Source: Porphyromonadaceae bacterium UBA7572 (GTDB lineage: Bacteria; Bacteroidota; Bacteroidia; Bacteroidales; Muribaculaceae). From it: a stretch of 18,372 nucleotides of DNA. A program made the position numbers and the translations under genes. The stretch covers positions 1 through 18,372 of the forward strand of contig DLLC01000010.1 in assembly GCA_002476625.1 (NCBI GenBank), written 5' to 3'. The notes beneath the pieces are model-generated. The model was not told the DNA's origin, searched no databases, and saw only the letters and a program-made list of their open reading frames with translations. Positions 1 through 7,794 of this stretch are shown here, in pieces. How positions within the stretch are numbered: the stretch's first letter is position 1; every line of letters starts with the position of its first letter.

Positions 1-482
1 ACGTGAACCAGGAGGCCATCCTGTTTAACGACACCATACGCGCCAACATCACCTTCGGCGTGGACGACGCCACCGATGAGGAGGTGGCGGCGGCAGCGAA
101 AATTGCCAACGCCTACGACTTTATCATGGCCACCGAAAACGGCTTCGGCACCAACATCGGCGACCGCGGGTGCAACCTCTCCGGCGGACAGCGGCAGCGA
201 CTCAGCATAGCGCGCGCCATTCTGAAGAATCCGCCCATCCTCATTCTCGACGAGGCCACATCGGCGCTCGACACTGAGAGCGAGCACCTGGTGCAGCAGG
301 CGCTCGACAACCTCATGCACGGACGCACCACCGTGGTGATTGCACACCGCCTGAGCACCATCAAGAACGCCGACCTCATCTGCGTGATGCAGGACGGTAA
401 AATCATAGAGCGGGGCACGCACGATGAGCTGATAGCCAAAAACGGCTCCTACAAGCATCTCGTGGACTTGCAGAAATTTTAA
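1..482 (+). CDS. ABC exporter, C-terminal nucleotide-binding domain (MsbA-like), 5' partial
   Basis: This is the last 160 or so codons of an ABC transporter of the exporter type, with the membrane domain and Walker A lying left of the window. The reading frame enters at base 3, and the GTG there is simply an internal Val codon. Visible elements, numbered from that Val: the Q-loop VNQE at 1-4, the signature LSGGQRQR at 59-66, Walker B ending ILDEATSALD at about 81-90, and the H-loop histidine in VVIAHRLSTI at 115. The order and spacing are those of fused permease/ATPase exporters such as MsbA, which flip lipid A core or other amphipathic substrates across the inner membrane using ATP. The substrate cannot be read from this fragment. 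The stop is TAA at 480-482, and the next gene starts 32 bases on. Family assignment is very secure; the MsbA label is only a likeness. Confidence 0.93.
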   Translation, partial: VNQEAILFNDTIRANITFGVDDATDEEVAAAAKIANAYDFIMATENGFGTNIGDRGCNLSGGQRQRLSIARAILKNPPILILDEATSALDTESEHLVQQALDNLMHGRTTVVIAHRLSTIKNADLICVMQDGKIIERGTHDELIAKNGSYKHLVDLQKF

Positions 483-514
483 GAATCATACGACAACTTA
501 AGAGAAACAAAACT

Positions 515-1306
515 ATGCTTAAAAAATTATTCATCACGCTGATTGCGGTGGCGGCTGTGCTTAGCGCCAGCGCAGAGAAAATACCGGCTAAAGTGCAAAT
601 TCACCTGCGTAACGGGCAGATTGTGACCGGTGTGATAACGGAAAGAGACGAGCGCGTGGTCACCATCCTCAGCGAGACCGACAACGCCACCTACAACTAC
701 ACAATGGACGAAATCAACTATATCGACCATCTGACCAAAAAGAAGAACTACGACACGTCCAAGTTCCGTGGCTTCATCGACTTAGGCTACAGCCTTGGCG
801 TGGGCGAGCCCCGCAACAACTACTGGCTGGTGGAAACCAGCTTCGGCTACGCCTTCACCCCTAAGGCGTATGTGGGCGCTGGCGTGGCAGTCCACGATTT
901 CAAGCCTGTGGCTGGGAGCTACCCCCTCTTCTGGGACCAGTCGGGCTCCAATGCCGGCAAGCGCAACGACCCCGCATGGCGCTACCCCTTCATTCCCTTC
1001 TACCTTGAAGGGCGCTACAGCCTGATGAACGAGTCGAAGAACACCCCTTTTGTGAGCCTCAAAGTGGGTGGCACATTCATCAACCACAAGGGCTTCTTCA
1101 CCTCTCCAACCATAGGCTACCACTTCGCCACCAACGAGTTTTTCTCGTTCAACATAGGCGTGGCCTACGAGCTGCAAACCGCCAAATACAAGCAATGGTG
1201 CCAAGGCGACACCCCTGGAGCCATCAAGGACGACACCGGCAAAACTTACCTCAACAAGGGCCAGGCGTTTCACAACCTGTGCATCAAGGTGGGCGTTGAG
1301 TTCTAA
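515..1306 (+). CDS. exported protein, small SH3/Sm-like N-terminal part plus probable outer-membrane barrel
   Basis: Protein of 263 residues that I do not recognise as a named family. It begins with a clear Sec signal peptide (MLKK, hydrophobic core, SASA cleavage site near residue 20). Residues about 24-75 form a short strand-rich stretch (VQIHLRNGQIVTGVI, then VVTILSE) that looks like an SH3- or Sm-like mini-domain. From about residue 85 to the end, glycine and aromatic residues alternate in the style of an outer-membrane beta-barrel (FRGFIDLGYSLG, SFGYAFTPKAYVGAG), and the chain ends in Phe, typical of barrels recognised by BamA. Likely location is the outer membrane. The ATG at 515 directly precedes the signal peptide. 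It lies 32 bases after the ABC exporter stop, so co-transcription is possible. Function unknown. Confidence 0.8.
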   Translation: MLKKLFITLIAVAAVLSASAEKIPAKVQIHLRNGQIVTGVITERDERVVTILSETDNATYNYTMDEINYIDHLTKKKNYDTSKFRGFIDLGYSLGVGEPRNNYWLVETSFGYAFTPKAYVGAGVAVHDFKPVAGSYPLFWDQSGSNAGKRNDPAWRYPFIPFYLEGRYSLMNESKNTPFVSLKVGGTFINHKGFFTSPTIGYHFATNEFFSFNIGVAYELQTAKYKQWCQGDTPGAIKDDTGKTYLNKGQAFHNLCIKVGVEF

Positions 1307-1365
1307 CACACTCCCCCGCTTTTGCACACGAGCGTTCTCATTATCGCACATTTAAGCACTCCAAT

Positions 1366-1821
1366 ATGGCATTCTTCAGTTCCACGATATTCTACTTGAT
1401 CATCATGGTGGTGGCGTTCATGAGCCTTGGCATGATTTGCAGCCCTAAGTCGCCCGGCCCAGCCAGCACCAAGATTGTGGCGATGAGCACAGCCCCGTCT
1501 GAAAAGGCTTCTGCCAGGCACACGGTGAAAATCACTGCGCTCAAGGGTGGCGACATCTGCATAGAGCGACACTTCCGCCTGAGCCCAGCCGACACCGTGA
1601 ACCTCGTGGTCACCAAATTCGACAGCCATGTGAAAATCGTGGAGAAAAAGGGCGTGAACGGCCTTGGCGATGAAGGCGAGTGTGTGGGGCTGGCGATGAT
1701 CACCTGCATAGGGCAGCGGTGGTACAGCTACCGCTACGAGAGCGAGCTCACCGGCGAATGGTGCACCTTCGAGTTCACCAACGTGGCAGGAGGCTCGAAA
1801 GAAGTGGAAATGCGGCTTTAG
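1366..1821 (+). CDS. small membrane-anchored protein of unknown function
   Basis: Protein of 151 residues, not recognised. Residues about 4-24 (FSSTIFYLIIMVVAFMSLGMI) form one hydrophobic segment. The following Cys lacks a proper lipobox, since GMIC is a poor match, so a membrane anchor or uncleaved signal is more likely than a lipoprotein. The rest, about 45-151, is predicted by eye to be strand-rich, with alternating polar and hydrophobic residues (ARHTVKITALKGG, DTVNLVVTKF, YSYRYESELTGEWCTFEF), and would face the periplasm as a small beta-sandwich-like domain. It stands 59 bases after the preceding gene and 104 before porZ, on the same strand. GC content and codon use match the neighbours, supporting a real gene. 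No function can be proposed from the sequence. Confidence 0.68.
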   Translation: MAFFSSTIFYLIIMVVAFMSLGMICSPKSPGPASTKIVAMSTAPSEKASARHTVKITALKGGDICIERHFRLSPADTVNLVVTKFDSHVKIVEKKGVNGLGDEGECVGLAMITCIGQRWYSYRYESELTGEWCTFEFTNVAGGSKEVEMRL

Positions 1822-1925
1822 CCACACACACAATTTTCACACGCATTTATGCGTTATCATCATAATGGCCTCCACACTCTCTGCGTGCGCGGAGCGGACC
1901 AACAACGGAAAAAATATTCAGCATC

Positions 1926-4220
1926 ATGATAAAAAACATTCTCATTGCGCTTTTGACGGCTTTCACATTCACGGCAAGCGCACAGGTGTCGAGCGGCAAG
2001 TGGCTCACACACTCCCGATTTGCAATCACTTCCACCAAGAATGTGATCGACACTAAAAACAAAGTCTACAGCCTGGTTAACAACGGCCTGTACTGCTTCG
2101 ACAAAAGCACCAAGAGCCTTACTGTGCTGAGCAGCCAGAATACGCTTTCCGGCACACTCATCACTGGCCTCTACTACAATTACGACAAGAAATACCTTGT
2201 GGTGGCCTACGACGACTCCAACATCGACATCGTGGCCGACGACGGCAAGGTGACCAATATCCCCAACCTCAAAGATGCCGTGATGACGCAGTCGCGCACC
2301 ATCAACGACGTGACATTCTCAGGGCAGAAGATGTATGTGGCCACAGGGTTTGGATTCATCGTCATCGACGACACAAACATGCAGATTACCGAAACCCGCG
2401 TTTACAGCCGCAACATTTCGTCGGTGGCTGAAGTGGGAAAATGGCGCATCGTGTTCACCCCCACCAACGAGGTGTTCTACTGCCCCACTGACCAAGTGCC
2501 GGAATGGCTGGGCGGCTACAAGAGCGGCTCCATCGCCAGCATGCAGAACGGCAAGATCTTCGCCATCAACGCCTCCACCATTCTTGTGAAGCAAGACAAG
2601 CGGCTCACGAAAGTGACATTGACGGAAAGCGAGAGCGGCGAACTGGCTTTCACCAGCACTTCCATTGCAGAAGCCGTGCCCACCAATGTGCAGAAAACCC
2701 CTACCGGGTATCTGGCCAACTTCTTTGCCGCCAAATACTACTACACCTTTGATGCCGAGGCTGGCAACGCCGTGAAGAAAACCCTATCGGCGCAGGAATT
2801 GGTGAGCTGCTCGCCAGATGCCGACGGCGCCCTGTGGGGCGTGAACGACAAGGGCGTGCACAGCAGCAGCGCCCCTGACACATACTACAAGCCAAGCGCC
2901 GTGAGCCTCAAGGGCGTGCCCTACTGGATGGGCTACAACAAAAACACCCACAAGCTCTACCTCACCGCCACCAGCGACAATGGCGTGCTCCCCTCGGCCA
3001 ACGTGGGCGCACTGTATGAAATCGACAAATACGACGGAGCGGCGTGGCAGAACGCCAACCCCACAGGCACCACAGGCAGCCAAGGCTGGTACTGGCCTGT
3101 GTTCGACCCTAAAGACAGCACCGACACCTACTACATCTGCTCGCGCCTGAGCGGTGTGTTTAAAGTCACCGACAATGCCGTATCGAAAATCATCAACGCC
3201 GCCAACTCCCCCTTTGTGGCGCGCAAGGCAGCCATTCGCTTCGACAAGGACGGCAACCTGTGGATGGTGCACTCCAGCCTGAACAATACCGTGCCGGTGA
3301 AGGTGCTGCCGCACGACAAACTGAAAAGCGGCAATTTCACCACTGCCGACTGGACGGTTTACAAAGTGCCCGACGTGACGGATGTAAACTCCTTCAAATA
3401 CTCCATTTTCGACATCAGCAACAAATCCAGCATCAAGGCTTTTAACTGCGGCGACTACGTTTGCCCCATCATTCTATGGCGCGAGAACCCCGACCTGTCG
3501 AAGGCTGAGTTCGAGTCGAAGAGCTACACCTCGCTGAACGCCTCCGACGGCTCCACATGCACATGGGTTTACTCCTACGCCATGAAAGCCGACCTCGACG
3601 ACAACATTCTCTTTGGCTACGACAAAGGGCTCGTCACATTCAAAGCCACCGACGCTTTCAGCGACAGCTTCGTGGTGGAAAAAGCCCCCGCGGTGGAGGG
3701 AACAAAGGTGTACGCCCTGGAGGTGGACACGCTCAACCGTAAATGGGTGGGCACAGCAAGCGACGGCCTGTACCTGCTCAGCCCCGACTGCAAGACGGTC
3801 ATCAGCCACTACACCTCAAGCAACAGCCCGCTTCTCACCAATGTGATTTACCAGGTGTGCTGCGACACCGACAACAACTCCATTTTCGTGGTCACTCCAC
3901 TTGGCGTGCAGCAGTTCTTCAGCGACTACACCAAGGCTGCCGCCGACTATAGCGATGTGTATGCCTACCCTAATCCCGTTCGCCCCGATTTCACAGGCTT
4001 TGTCACCATCACCGGGCTGATGAACGGCTCCAGCGTGGTCATCAAGGATGCGAAAGGCACCGTGGTGAAGCAGTTCTCTTCTGTAAGCGGCTCTGTGGCG
4101 TGGGACTGCTGCGATGAGTCGGGCGAACGTCTGCCCACAGGAAGCTACGGCGTGTATGCCGCACAGGAAGGCACTGAGATGCCCGCCAAGCCATACACAA
4201 AGGTACTGGTGATTAAATAG
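1926..4220 (+). CDS. porZ: PorZ-like type IX secretion component (beta-propeller with C-terminal sorting domain)
   Basis: Protein of 764 residues, close to the length of PorZ from Porphyromonas gingivalis as I recall it. The layout fits: a signal peptide ending in TASAQ near residue 20, then a long repetitive region of short beta-strand blades (for example YSLVNNGLYCFDKSTKSL, MYVATGFGFIVIDD, WVGTASDGLYLLSP), as in two-component-regulator propeller repeats, and a C-terminal domain at about 677-764. That domain starts VYAYPNPVRP and ends KPYTKVLVIK, which is a type A sorting domain. In P. gingivalis PorZ is a surface component of the T9SS attachment complex that supplies anionic LPS to the sortase PorU. 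The host therefore probably has a type IX secretion system, although no other T9SS gene is in view. The ATG at 1926 sits directly before the signal peptide. Family confidence is good; orthology is inferred. Confidence 0.8.
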   Translation: MIKNILIALLTAFTFTASAQVSSGKWLTHSRFAITSTKNVIDTKNKVYSLVNNGLYCFDKSTKSLTVLSSQNTLSGTLITGLYYNYDKKYLVVAYDDSNIDIVADDGKVTNIPNLKDAVMTQSRTINDVTFSGQKMYVATGFGFIVIDDTNMQITETRVYSRNISSVAEVGKWRIVFTPTNEVFYCPTDQVPEWLGGYKSGSIASMQNGKIFAINASTILVKQDKRLTKVTLTESESGELAFTSTSIAEAVPTNVQKTPTGYLANFFAAKYYYTFDAEAGNAVKKTLSAQELVSCSPDADGALWGVNDKGVHSSSAPDTYYKPSAVSLKGVPYWMGYNKNTHKLYLTATSDNGVLPSANVGALYEIDKYDGAAWQNANPTGTTGSQGWYWPVFDPKDSTDTYYICSRLSGVFKVTDNAVSKIINAANSPFVARKAAIRFDKDGNLWMVHSSLNNTVPVKVLPHDKLKSGNFTTADWTVYKVPDVTDVNSFKYSIFDISNKSSIKAFNCGDYVCPIILWRENPDLSKAEFESKSYTSLNASDGSTCTWVYSYAMKADLDDNILFGYDKGLVTFKATDAFSDSFVVEKAPAVEGTKVYALEVDTLNRKWVGTASDGLYLLSPDCKTVISHYTSSNSPLLTNVIYQVCCDTDNNSIFVVTPLGVQQFFSDYTKAAADYSDVYAYPNPVRPDFTGFVTITGLMNGSSVVIKDAKGTVVKQFSSVSGSVAWDCCDESGERLPTGSYGVYAAQEGTEMPAKPYTKVLVIK

Positions 4221-4368
4221 AAATTAGAGATTAGAGATTAGAAATTAGAGATTAGAGATTAGAGATTAGAAATTAGGGGAGTTGGGACAAATGCTGTTAG
4301 TGGTATCTTCAGCTATCGTCTTAACTTCCCTAACTTCTAATCTCTAACTTCTAACTTCTAATTTCTGC
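4221..4368. repeat. heptamer array forming a long imperfect palindrome between convergent genes
   Basis: The space between the porZ stop (4218-4220) and the stop of the PAP2 gene (4369-4371) is almost filled by one structure. On the left, eight tandem heptamers of the form TTAGARA (last one TTAGGGG) run from 4224 to 4279. On the right, their reverse complements (CTTCTAA, TCTCTAA) run from about 4327 to 4361. Aligning 4240-4296 with the complement of 4310-4366 by hand gives about 46 matches in 57 positions, with a 13-base loop at 4297-4309. It could act as a transcription terminator for both convergent genes, or be a copy of a dispersed repeat family. The palindrome is seen directly; the role is inferred. 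Confidence 0.85.
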
Positions 4369-6162
4369 CTAAAAAACTACAGAAAATGCTCCACCCACGG
4401 TAAAGTGGTTCATGTGCTTCTCCGCGCTGCCATGCACCTTAGAGTCAATCCACTCAAGCATCGAAGGATTGTCCTTGACGGCTTGGGAAGAGCGTACACG
4501 GGCAATCGCCTCGTCGGAGAGCAGGCGCGCGTCGTAGGTGTAGTTCGACTTTGCAGAATCGAAGTCGGCGAAAATCTTCCACACGAAGTTGTTTTTATAA
4601 CGCCACGACAGGTTCACGCCCAGCACATAATTAAACGATGTGCCGCCCTTCACCCTAATAATGTCGTACTTCTCGGTGGCATTTTCCAGCACCACGTTAT
4701 ACATGCTACTAACGCCGGGCTGCAGAATCTCGTTGGAGAGAAACTCGTTGCCCTCCGCATCCTGATACCAGTAGAGAGGGTATGTGTTGCCATTCTGGTC
4801 CGCAATGCTGTGCTCGGTGTCGATCTTCGGATTACCATTGCGCGCAGAGTACTTGATACCATCGGCAAAGCGCACGCCGCAAAGGGCTTTTGCGCCAATC
4901 GAGATGCGCCGGCTCAGAGGCAGGTTGCCATACACGCCTAAATTCAGCGACGCACTGGTGAAGTTGCCGTCTTCTATTTCAAAGCCGTAGATACCGGGAA
5001 GCGGACGGCCTTGGCTGTCGGTATAGGCGGCCAAAATACTGTTATATAGCAAAATGGAGTTTCGGTCATCTTCCGAGAGGTTCAGCCCCTTGGCAGGTGT
5101 GCTGATCACACGAGCCGAACCTCCCACGCCCACGTATTTATTGAGGAAGTGCGCAGCCTCCAAGCCAAACACCGTGCTCGTGCCAAGGAGCACGCGGTCG
5201 CTGGTGTTGTCGTCGAAATTGAAGAGAATACTCGATGGGTGAGTGGCCACACCCATTTGCACATCGAAGAACGACGGGCGATTCGACAGTTCAAAGTCCT
5301 GCTCATATCGCTTGACTCCCTTGTCCTTGAAAATCAGGTCAGCTGCAAAATAGCCCAGTTCCGTAGACATGATACCAATGCCTGCGCCTGCCATCACATC
5401 GGAAATCCAGTGGCGGTTGTTGAGCACTCGCATCACACCTGTGGCGGTGGCGAGCGCATAGCCGCCAATGGAGAACCATGGCGAGCGCGTGAGGCCATAT
5501 TCCTTATGCAGAATGGTGGCAGCCACAAAGGCGGTGGCTGTGTGCCCCGACGGGAAGGAATTGTGGGTGGAGCCATCTGGGCGAAGTTCCTTCACGGAAT
5601 ATTTGGTGGCGTTCACAGCCAAGGCCATGATGGCATTGGCGGCGAAAGCCGAAGCGCCCAACCGCAGCCAGCTCGACCGTCCCTCGTAGCCTGCAAGCTT
5701 CAGCGCGGCAATCAGCGGATAAGGCACAAACTGGGTGTAGTTGTCGATTTTGGTCTTGAAATTTTTCTCGAAGCTGAAACGCGCGGAGCGGAACGCCTTT
5801 TTCTGATCCTTGATGATAAATGATGACAGAAACAGCGGAATGCCGGCATACGAGATGTCGCGGTTCCAATTGTAGTATGGGTGCTGGCGTGTGTTCACCG
5901 GAGCATCGGCTGTGATATTGAGTTCGGGCACAGGCACCACACCGGCAGCCGCCGAGCGAGTGGCATACAAGTCCATCACATTCACACCCTCAGCGGGCAT
6001 AGGAGTGGCCTCTGGTTCGCACACGGGTTCTTGCACCTTAGCCGCATCCACACACGCAGAGTCGACAAGAGCGGGAGCTGTCTCACCCGCAAAGGCAGGA
6101 ACGGCCGCCACAAGGACCATAAAAAAAGTAGTGAAGAGTTTTGAAAAGTAGTTCCGTTTCAT
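4369..6162 (-). CDS. PAP2-family phosphatase fused to a C-terminal beta-barrel-like domain
   Basis: Protein of 597 residues from the ATG at 6160-6162, chosen because it directly precedes a signal peptide (MKRNYFSKLF, core, VPAFAGE); an upstream in-frame ATG at 6193-6195 would put 11 extra residues before it. All three PAP2 phosphatase motifs are intact: KYSVKELRP (K187, R193), PSGH (204-207) and RVLNNRHWISD (R245, H251, D255). The central His and last His-Asp are the catalytic residues of this superfamily, which removes phosphate from lipid or polyprenyl phosphates. Hydrophobic segments around 110-285 are rather weak for inner-membrane helices. Residues from about 295 to the end look like outer-membrane barrel strands and finish in AFSVVF. 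That suggests a periplasmic phosphatase tethered to the outer membrane, possibly acting on LPS or phospholipid. Substrate unknown. It is downstream of cdd but probably separated by a terminator. Confidence 0.87.
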   Translation of the reverse strand: MKRNYFSKLFTTFFMVLVAAVPAFAGETAPALVDSACVDAAKVQEPVCEPEATPMPAEGVNVMDLYATRSAAAGVVPVPELNITADAPVNTRQHPYYNWNRDISYAGIPLFLSSFIIKDQKKAFRSARFSFEKNFKTKIDNYTQFVPYPLIAALKLAGYEGRSSWLRLGASAFAANAIMALAVNATKYSVKELRPDGSTHNSFPSGHTATAFVAATILHKEYGLTRSPWFSIGGYALATATGVMRVLNNRHWISDVMAGAGIGIMSTELGYFAADLIFKDKGVKRYEQDFELSNRPSFFDVQMGVATHPSSILFNFDDNTSDRVLLGTSTVFGLEAAHFLNKYVGVGGSARVISTPAKGLNLSEDDRNSILLYNSILAAYTDSQGRPLPGIYGFEIEDGNFTSASLNLGVYGNLPLSRRISIGAKALCGVRFADGIKYSARNGNPKIDTEHSIADQNGNTYPLYWYQDAEGNEFLSNEILQPGVSSMYNVVLENATEKYDIIRVKGGTSFNYVLGVNLSWRYKNNFVWKIFADFDSAKSNYTYDARLLSDEAIARVRSSQAVKDNPSMLEWIDSKVHGSAEKHMNHFTVGGAFSVVF

Positions 6163-6236
6163 ATATATTGATTGTAGTAGTTCGTTCAAAATCAAAGAGA
6201 AAGCACCGCCGATTACGGCTTACATAAAAATAGCAT

Positions 6237-6259
6237 GGACGCACACAAATCGTGCGTCC
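6237..6259 (-). terminator. hairpin, likely rho-independent terminator of cdd
   Basis: A perfect 8-base-pair stem (GGACGCAC / GTGCGTCC) encloses a 7-base loop, 40 bases after the cdd stop. Read on the minus strand the stem is followed by ATGCTATTTTT, so a short U-run begins about five bases after the stem. This fits an intrinsic terminator for cdd and would separate it from the PAP2 gene. The interval 6163-6299 also has to contain the PAP2 promoter, but I found no convincing match to the Bacteroidota consensus there. Confidence 0.55.
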
Positions 6260-6299
6260 GCGCTCAGCTTTAGTCCTATTTTTTTGCTTAAGTCCTCTT

Positions 6300-6767
6300 T
6301 TAAAACTCCGAGAAACTCAGCGGCAGGAGGCTCTCAATGCTCTCAACGCGGTAAATGGTGTCGCGGCCCACAAGCAGCACCTCCATCGGGTGCTTTGCCT
6401 GCACCTCAAATTCGAGCAGCGCCTGGCGGCACACACCGCAAGGTGCGCACGGATTTTCCACAAAATCGCCATTCTGGAAAGCGGTGACGGCAATTTTTCT
6501 GATTCCCACACCTGGGTAGTTGGCACCGGCATTGTAGCAAGCGCTACGCTCCGCACAGATTCCAGAGAAGGCGGCATTCTCCTGGTTGGCGCCCTTAATG
6601 AGCACACCGTTGTCGAGAAGCAGCGCCGCCCCCACGTTGAAATGGCTGTAAGGCGTGTAGCTGCTTTTGGTGGCCTCTTTTGCGAGATCCACCACCTTTT
6701 TATCCGCATCATTTAGCTCATTGTAAGCTAAAACTTGTATCTTTGTGGTTAAAATCTTTTCTTTCAT
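6300..6767 (-). CDS. cdd: cytidine deaminase
   Basis: Protein of 155 residues of the homotetrameric cytidine deaminase family, a cytosolic enzyme that converts cytidine and deoxycytidine to uridine and deoxyuridine in pyrimidine salvage. Substrate-binding FNVGAALL is at about 43-50 and NQENAAFSG at 61-69. Zinc and proton-shuttle residues are in CAERSA (C71, E73) and PCGVCRQ (C110, C113). All key residues are present and the length is normal, with a slightly long N-terminus of about 20 residues. The ATG at 6765-6767 is the obvious start. A promoter-like pair lies upstream on the minus strand, and the gene is divergent from the LysM glucosaminidase. The hairpin after the stop suggests a single-gene transcript. 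Confidence 0.95.
   Translation of the reverse strand: MKEKILTTKIQVLAYNELNDADKKVVDLAKEATKSSYTPYSHFNVGAALLLDNGVLIKGANQENAAFSGICAERSACYNAGANYPGVGIRKIAVTAFQNGDFVENPCAPCGVCRQALLEFEVQAKHPMEVLLVGRDTIYRVESIESLLPLSFSEF
6738..6745 (+). promoter_or_regulatory. possible -7 element for the glucosaminidase gene
   Basis: TATCTTTG is a full match to the TAnnTTTG -7 consensus on the plus strand, placed inside the first codons of cdd and about 50 bases before the ATG at 6796. No good -33 TTTG is seen at 19-21 bases upstream (only TTTAG near 6712), so the match may be chance. Confidence 0.25.
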
Positions 6768-6795
6768 AGCGTTTACGCAATTAGCACAAGTGTGT

Positions 6796-7794
6796 ATGTC
6801 ATCTACTGGTTTTCATTGCAAATATATTGATAATTTTCCAAACGGCAACCATAAAACATGGATTTGCAGCGTTTTTATCGCCTTGGTTTGCTTCACAGCC
6901 TCGGCGCAGGGGCTGTCGGGCGTGTTTTTAGAGTATATCGACAAATACAAGGGCATCGCCATACGCCACTGCCAGCAATACGGCATTCCGGCATCGATCA
7001 CCCTTGCGCAGGGACTTTTAGAGAGCGGGGCGGGACGCAGCAAGCTCGCAACTGGCTCCAACAACCATTTCGGCATCAAATGCTACTCATGGGACGGCGA
7101 GCGCACCTATGTGGGAGCTGCATCGGCCTACAACTGCTACCGAAAATACGACTCTGCCGAAGACGGCTACGAGGACCACGCCAAGTTTTTGCTGGGCAGC
7201 CGCTACCAGCGGCTTTTCAGCATTCCCGTCACCGACTACAAGGCATGGGCACGGGGGCTTAAAGCATGTGGCTATGCCGAGAATCCCACCTACGCCGACA
7301 AGCTGATCCGCCTCATCGAGGCATACCAACTCTACCAGTACGACATCGGCCAGCCCGTGATAGCAAAGAGCGGCGAGCAAAGCGCAGCCGAATCGCCCGA
7401 GCAGGAGAAAGACGACGCCGAAGCCTACAAGCGGGCATACGACAAGGCGTTTATGGAGCACGGCATACACCGCAAGTGGGATAAGTTTTTCGTGATTGCG
7501 CGCCGTGGCGACACCTACGAGTCGATAGCCCTCGAATTCAGCAAAAAGACAAAGGATATTCTCGACTTCAACGACATCACCGAGCGTGGCACGCAGCCAC
7601 AAGAGGGCGAACGCGTGTGGGTGGAGGCCAAATACGACCGCCACCCGTCCGTCAAATTCTATGTGGCGAAAAAAGGCGAAACGCTCCACAGCATATCACA
7701 GGAGTTTGGCATGCGCCTCAAGTCGCTCTACAGGCTCAACTCCATGAAGCGCGGCGAGGAAGTGATCACTGGCCAAAAAATCTTCTTCCAATAG
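6796..7794 (+). CDS. secreted N-acetylglucosaminidase-type hydrolase with two LysM domains
   Basis: Protein of 332 residues if read from the ATG at 6796. After a signal peptide (KTWICSVFIALVCFTASAQ) comes a glucosaminidase domain at about 48-183, with GIPASITLAQGLLESGAG carrying the likely catalytic Glu76 and NNHFGIKC. These are features of the FlgJ/GH73 type, which cuts the glycan chain of peptidoglycan. Two LysM peptidoglycan-binding domains follow, at about 230-280 (FFVIARRGDTYESIA) and 286-332 (VKFYVAKKGETLHSIS), joined by a charged linker. It probably works in the periplasm on wall turnover or cell separation. The start is odd: the signal peptide would naturally begin at KTW, but the codon before it is CAT, so only ATG 6796 or GTG 6745 are usable in frame. 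Family very sure, start unsure. Confidence 0.9.
   Translation: MSSTGFHCKYIDNFPNGNHKTWICSVFIALVCFTASAQGLSGVFLEYIDKYKGIAIRHCQQYGIPASITLAQGLLESGAGRSKLATGSNNHFGIKCYSWDGERTYVGAASAYNCYRKYDSAEDGYEDHAKFLLGSRYQRLFSIPVTDYKAWARGLKACGYAENPTYADKLIRLIEAYQLYQYDIGQPVIAKSGEQSAAESPEQEKDDAEAYKRAYDKAFMEHGIHRKWDKFFVIARRGDTYESIALEFSKKTKDILDFNDITERGTQPQEGERVWVEAKYDRHPSVKFYVAKKGETLHSISQEFGMRLKSLYRLNSMKRGEEVITGQKIFFQ
6819..6848 (-). promoter_or_regulatory. putative Bacteroidota-type promoter for cdd
   Basis: On the minus strand TATATTTG (6819-6826) matches the -7 consensus TAnnTTTG, and TTG (6846-6848) lies 19 bases upstream, the usual spacing for the -33 element of Bacteroidota primary sigma factor. It would give a leader of roughly 45 bases before the cdd ATG. 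It overlaps the first codons of the divergent gene if that gene starts at 6796. Confidence 0.5.

Noticed and set aside
782..1351. 189-codon minus-strand frame opposite the barrel protein
   Set aside because: No domain or signal, and the plus-strand gene has a signal peptide and barrel pattern.
1841..1854. Palindrome ACGCAT/ATGCGT after the 151-residue gene, considered as a terminator
   Set aside because: The stem is five to six pairs with a tiny loop and no T-run follows. It may be chance.
2784..3314. 176-codon minus-strand frame within porZ
   Set aside because: Antisense to a continuous propeller protein; composition is that of a shadow frame.
4224..4279. Tandem repeats considered as a CRISPR array
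   Set aside because: The unit is seven bases with no spacers, and no cas genes are nearby.
5149..5823. 224-codon open frame on the plus strand opposite the PAP2 gene
   Set aside because: It is antisense to a gene with intact catalytic motifs, its translation shows no domain, and its length follows from the GC-rich codon pattern of the true gene.
6858..7262. ATG at 6858 as the start of the LysM protein or of a separate gene
   Set aside because: It is out of frame with the signal peptide and glucosaminidase domain, and its translation has no recognisable features.
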